Assembly (NCBI GenBank): GCA_015654605.1
Contig: JAATGO010000225.1
Span: forward strand, 1-5,125
Source of the DNA: Betaproteobacteria bacterium
GTDB lineage: Bacteria; Pseudomonadota; Gammaproteobacteria; Burkholderiales; Burkholderiaceae
Reading direction: 5' to 3'
Length of the DNA stretch: 5,125 bases
In this document: positions 1 through 5,125 of the stretch, in pieces
How the letters are laid out: the number at the start of each line of letters is the position of its first letter
Position numbering within the stretch: position 1 is the first letter of the stretch
Notes under the pieces: generated by a model
Databases searched by the model: none
What the model saw: only the letters and a program-made list of their open reading frames with translations
Told to the model about the DNA's origin: nothing
Program-made: the position numbers and the translations under genes

Positions 1-2725
<2,725 letters not shown>

Positions 2726-2751
2726 CCTGCCCGGCACGTGTTTGGGTCAGG
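2726..2751 (-). terminator. G+C-rich hairpin just after the clpP-like gene (possible weak terminator)
   Basis: On the minus strand CCTG-A-CCC pairs with GGGCAGG around an 11-base loop, giving a 7-bp stem with one bulged A. It begins 5 bases after the clpP-like stop codon. The position suits a terminator or a 3'-end stabilising structure. No U-run follows it, so intrinsic termination is doubtful and Rho dependence or mRNA protection are alternatives. Confidence 0.3.
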
Positions 2752-2756
2752 CAATT

Positions 2757-3356
2757 TCAGTCTGTGATCAGTTCCTTGCGCTGCGCGATGATACGAGAGA
2801 CCAAACCATAAATGACGGCATCCTCGGCTGGCATCCACAGATCGCGTTCGATGTCTTCGAGCACTCGTTCTATTGGCTGACCACTTTCTCGAGCAATAAC
2901 CAGAGCGATGCGCTCTCGCGCCTTGATGATCTCCTTGGCTTGGATTGCCATGTCGCTGGCGGGACCACCAGCTCCGCCGCTTGGCTGGTGGATCAGGAAG
3001 CGCGTCTGGGGTAGGCAAAATCGGCGTTCCCGCTGTGCTCCGAGATAGAGATGGGTGGCGGCGCTACCTACCCAACCGGTACCGAGCATATTGACCGGCG
3101 CGGATATGAAACGTACTACATCATGGATGGCATCTCCCGATTCGAGATGCCCACCGGGAGAGGAAACGATCATGGTGATGGGACTGTCCGATTCAGCATC
3201 CAGCGCCAGTAGCTTGCGAACTACCTCGGACGCTAACGTATCCGTAATGGTGCCGAACACCAGCACCGTACGGGCACGAAATGCTTTTTCTTCCAGGAAA
3301 GCGCTGTCTTGTCCCACACTGGGTCGTGGTGGTGTATCTGTCTCATTAGCAAACAT
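2757..3356 (-). CDS. ClpP-family serine endopeptidase (non-canonical ClpP paralogue)
   Basis: This 199-aa protein belongs to the ClpP family of self-compartmentalising serine peptidases, which cut proteins fed in by AAA+ unfoldases in the cytoplasm. The triad is intact: Ser98 in GWVGSAATH, His123 in IHQPSGG and Asp172 in ERDLW. Their 25- and 49-residue spacings equal those of E. coli ClpP (Ser97, His122, Asp171, mature numbering). The oxyanion segment SPGG (66–69), RFCLP (112–116) and Arg171 beside Asp172 are also conserved. The N-terminus (MFANETDTPP) is unlike the hydrophobic axial loop of ordinary ClpP. The residues matching Tyr60 and Tyr62 of the ATPase-docking groove are Thr61 and Ile63. 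The start at 3356 is chosen because AAGGAG (3371–3366) lies 9 bases before it; the frame could open earlier, but only across the divergent sigma gene. No clpX or clpA is adjacent. It is probably a ClpP2-like paralogue, not the housekeeping clpP. Substrate and partner are unknown. Confidence 0.92.
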   Translation of the reverse strand: MFANETDTPPRPSVGQDSAFLEEKAFRARTVLVFGTITDTLASEVVRKLLALDAESDSPITMIVSSPGGHLESGDAIHDVVRFISAPVNMLGTGWVGSAATHLYLGAQRERRFCLPQTRFLIHQPSGGAGGPASDMAIQAKEIIKARERIALVIARESGQPIERVLEDIERDLWMPAEDAVIYGLVSRIIAQRKELITD

Positions 3357-3412
3357 AGGGAATGACTCCTTCGTGTTAAAATTAATAGATAGACGAACAA
3401 CGAGGCTTCTCT
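3357..3412. promoter_or_regulatory. Divergent control region between the clpP-like and sigma-factor genes
   Basis: Only 56 bases separate the two start codons. The centre (3376–3391) is AT-rich. On the plus strand TAAAAT (3377–3382) matches the -10 consensus at five of six bases, with no good -35 partner. On the minus strand TATTAA is a weaker -10 candidate. The two promoters must overlap or reach into the genes, so the pair is probably controlled from shared DNA. GAGG (3402–3405) lies 7 bases before the sigma GTG start. Promoter boxes are tentative. Confidence 0.45.
3366..3371 (-). promoter_or_regulatory. Strong ribosome binding site of the clpP-like gene
   Basis: The minus strand reads AAGGAG, 9 bases before the ATG at 3356. 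It is the best Shine-Dalgarno sequence in the window. It fixes the start of the clpP-like protein and argues against the longer in-frame extension. Confidence 0.85.
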
Positions 3413-4239
3413 GTGACACCTTTCTCTCACTCTCATCCATTGACTGATGACGAAGCATTGCGTCGCAGACTGGTTGCATTGGCTCGACATTGGCTGGCTC
3501 ATGGAGACGATGCTGAGGATCTGGTACAGGACACTTGGCTACGTACGCAGGATGACACATTGCCCCCACGGCAAACAGCCGGGAGGCGTGGCTGGTTACT
3601 GTGCTTCGCCACTTGTGTATCGACACTTGGCGCCGTCGGGGGCGTTATCAGGCTGTCCTCGAGCAACTTGCCGAGGACAGCTGGTCAGAACACAAAGATA
3701 ATGATCCTGAGCACCTAATCGAACAGGCCAAGCGTGTGGAGCAGGCGCTGTTGCACCTGGTTGGTACCCTGCCGGCTGGCGAGGTTACCACCGTCTTGCT
3801 ATACGAGGTGTTTGGCTTCAACCATGCTGAGCTCGGCATTATGGCAGGGCGTAGCGAAGCTGCATCACGTCAGCAACTACACCGCATGCTGCATCGTCTT
3901 CGCCAAACCGATCCGATGGCGGTCTCTGCAAACGATGACACCACCTGCCTATTGGCGCTGTGCCAATTGGCGCTGGTACAACGCGATCCTGCCGGACTAA
4001 TCGCCGTGCTTCGTGCGGCTAGGCCTCAAGCGATGGCGCTGTCTGCATGGACTCCGCAACAAAATTCTGTTGAGGCAACAAAACCACCGACCACACAACT
4101 TATCCAGATTGGTAATCTGCTGGCTTTGCTGATTCATGTGGAGGATGGGCCTGGCACTTGGCTCCCGTTGGGAGAAGCATGCATTGATCCGCTCCTTTTG
4201 GCGGATAGCCGCCAGATTGCTCTCGCGGTGCCGCAGTAG
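3413..4239 (+). pseudogene. ECF-type RNA polymerase sigma factor with C-terminal extension, interrupted by a one-base frame change
   Basis: Sigma factors of this type bind core RNA polymerase and direct it to particular promoters. The gene opens with GTG at 3413 (GAGG 7 bases upstream; in-frame stops lie just before). The first frame encodes the start of sigma region 2, with DDAEDLVQDTWLRTQ at residues 32–46. At 3563–3567 the family signal moves to another frame, which continues REAWLVTVLRHL, then CIDTWRRRGRY (end of region 2), and a sigma-4 helix-turn-helix (about 105–165; LLYEVFGFNHAELG, GRSEAASRQQL), ending with TAG at 4237–4239. Read unshifted, the first frame gives 101 aa and stops at 3718. 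The second frame has a stop at 3553–3555 and its first likely start is GTG at 3601, giving 212 aa without most of region 2. One added C would join them into 275 aa. Residues about 166–275 form an extension with no motif I can name with certainty. The break may be a sequencing error, a true mutation or a slippage site. Confidence 0.85.
3563..3567 (+). other. C5 run at the frame break of the sigma-factor gene
   Basis: The five C's fall in the codons TTG CCC CCA of the first frame. The sigma-like second frame reads GCC CCC ACG over the same bases. A sixth C gives TTG CCC CCC ACG and restores one continuous reading frame. The plausible window for the frame change is bounded by the second frame's stop at 3553–3555 and by the conserved REAWL starting at 3580. 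Confidence 0.75.
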
Positions 4240-4534
4240 ATTGGTTTACGTTGCGAAAAAAGACGCTCGTCATCTGCTGGCAATCGACCCCGATTCAGTA
4301 CTACCCGGCTTTCTCCCGCGACGCTCTTATGTCGCTCCTAGCTCACAAAGTCGCCCCTCCCGCAAAGTGGCCCAAAGCAGAACTAAACCCGCATCCCGTA
4401 TAGCCTTTTGACCATCAAGCCGTTTTCATGAAAAGCTTGACGCCAGCCATTTTTTGTTTCCTTGCTGACCCACTTAATGCCAACTTACTACCCTCTGATC
4501 ACTCACCTACCATCGCACTGGCTACCTTAACATT
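4240..4534. other. Convergent intergenic region without a supportable gene
   Basis: This stretch lies between the stop of the sigma gene (plus strand) and that of the hydrolase (minus strand). Plus-strand open frames here (about 4136–4411 and 4428–4748) overlap the neighbouring genes and show no recognisable domain. Two converging genes should end here, yet no classical terminator with a U-run is visible, only the imperfect hairpin at 4415–4440. Confidence 0.6.
4415..4440. repeat. Imperfect inverted repeat between convergent genes
   Basis: TCAAGC (4415–4420) pairs with GCTTGA (4435–4440). After a two-base CG bulge, TTTT (4423–4426) pairs with AAAA (4431–4434) around a CATG loop. It is symmetrical, so it could form on either transcript. 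No T-run follows directly on either strand; the nearest plus-strand T6 is about ten bases further on. Any role as a bidirectional terminator is a guess. Confidence 0.35.
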
Positions 4535-5125
4535 CTACAACAGGGCAAGAATCATGTCATGCGTTGCCTGTGCCGCAGCCAATGGCGTTTCCATAGGAAA
4601 CAAATGCCCACCAGGAATCTGTATGAAATGCTTCCCTACCAAACGCCGGGTGGCTTTCAGCCCAGCCAACCGGCACTCGGCCGAGTCGATACCGCCAACG
4701 AATCCGATTGGGCGGGGACATGGTGAGCGAAGCATCCAGCCCAAATGATGGGGAATGGTGCGATATACCGCCGTCTCAATTTCACGAGTAAACCGAAGCC
4801 CTACGCCACCATTCTCTTGAGAGACAACTCCTGAAGCAACATAATCACGCAATACCTGTTGTGGCCACGCGGCAAACATCTCCTTGGCAGCATAATGCTG
4901 GTATGCCTCTTCAACATTACGCCACATATTGCGCCGCTTCACGGAAGCGAGCGCCGGGGAACGTTTTCCTTCCACTTTATAGCGTTTCATCAACCACAAC
5001 AGCAAGGCACGCCAACCTGCGACTACTGGAGAATCCAGCATGACAACGCAACGTACCAGCTCCGGTCGCTGATATGCTGCCATCAAACTCAAAATACCTC
5101 CCATGGAATGCCCCACCAAAATCAC
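4535..5125 (-). CDS. Alpha/beta-fold hydrolase, C-terminal part (N-terminus outside window)
   Basis: The visible 196 residues are the C-terminal part of an alpha/beta-hydrolase, a large superfamily of esterases, lipases, thioesterases and related enzymes. The nucleophile elbow GHSMGG is at visible residues 5–10 (Ser7). It is followed by a helical cap-like segment rich in Trp and Arg (about 37–100). Asp147 in GGIDSAE is a good candidate for the acid, and His174 in PGGHLFPMETP for the base, so a complete triad can be proposed. The frame ends with TAG at 4537–4535. The first codon in the window (GTG, 5125–5123) is most likely an internal Val of the strand before the elbow, since this motif normally lies about 80–110 residues into the protein. 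The gene converges on the sigma factor and is separated from it by 295 bases. The substrate cannot be told from the sequence. Confidence 0.9.
   Translation of the reverse strand: MILVGHSMGGILSLMAAYQRPELVRCVVMLDSPVVAGWRALLLWLMKRYKVEGKRSPALASVKRRNMWRNVEEAYQHYAAKEMFAAWPQQVLRDYVASGVVSQENGGVGLRFTREIETAVYRTIPHHLGWMLRSPCPRPIGFVGGIDSAECRLAGLKATRRLVGKHFIQIPGGHLFPMETPLAAAQATHDMILALL

Noticed and set aside
3351..3375. AAAC-N17-CGTG on the plus strand, loosely like an ECF-type -35/-10 pair that could mean sigma autoregulation
   Set aside because: Only a few bases match the general GGAAC/CGT pattern, such matches are common by chance, and the sigma's own promoter preference is unknown.
3357..3626. A 90-residue N-terminal extension of the clpP-like gene
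   Set aside because: It would lie antisense to the sigma region-2 coding sequence and has no ClpP-like content, and a strong AAGGAG sits correctly before the ATG at 3356.
4428..4748. Plus-strand open frame of 106 codons (MKSLTPAIFC...)
   Set aside because: It runs antisense into the hydrolase C-terminus. The hydrophobic start could mimic a signal peptide, but the rest is a mirror of the hydrolase and nothing supports translation.

Overview
The window looks like chromosomal DNA of a Gram-negative proteobacterium. The pyrG–kdsA pair points to a member with lipopolysaccharide, and the KdsA and PyrG sequences read to me as betaproteobacterial (Nitrosomonas-like). That placement is from memory of the families, not from a search. 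Hand counts over two 180-base samples give about 48% G+C inside pyrG (1201–1380) and about 56% inside the sigma-factor gene (3661–3840).

Left part (1–2322, all on the minus strand): pyrG (CTP synthase, complete, 553 aa) is followed by kdsA (KDO-8-phosphate synthase, 221 residues visible, cut by the left edge). The genes share an ATGA stop/start overlap, so they are almost certainly one transcript. They link CTP supply to KDO synthesis for lipopolysaccharide; CTP is also the co-substrate that later activates KDO. A perfect TATAAT box and a 5-bp hairpin lie just upstream of pyrG.

Middle (2323–2756): 434 bases with no gene that I can support. It holds the pyrG promoter and leader at one end and a G+C-rich hairpin just beyond the clpP-like gene at the other.

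Right-centre (2757–4239): a divergent pair separated by only 56 bases. On the minus strand is a ClpP-family serine peptidase of 199 aa with an intact Ser/His/Asp triad, but with two of the tyrosines that normally dock the Clp ATPase replaced. On the plus strand is an ECF-type RNA polymerase sigma factor with a C-terminal extension of about 110 residues. As given, the sigma gene is split by a one-base frame change at a run of five C's (3563–3567). One extra C would give a single 275-aa protein.

Right edge (4240–5125): 295 bases of convergent intergenic DNA with one imperfect hairpin, then the C-terminal 196 residues of an alpha/beta-hydrolase on the minus strand, whose start is outside the window.

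The most interesting part is the tight divergent pairing of a non-canonical ClpP with a frame-interrupted, C-terminally extended sigma factor. A shared control region is likely; any functional link between the two proteins is inference.
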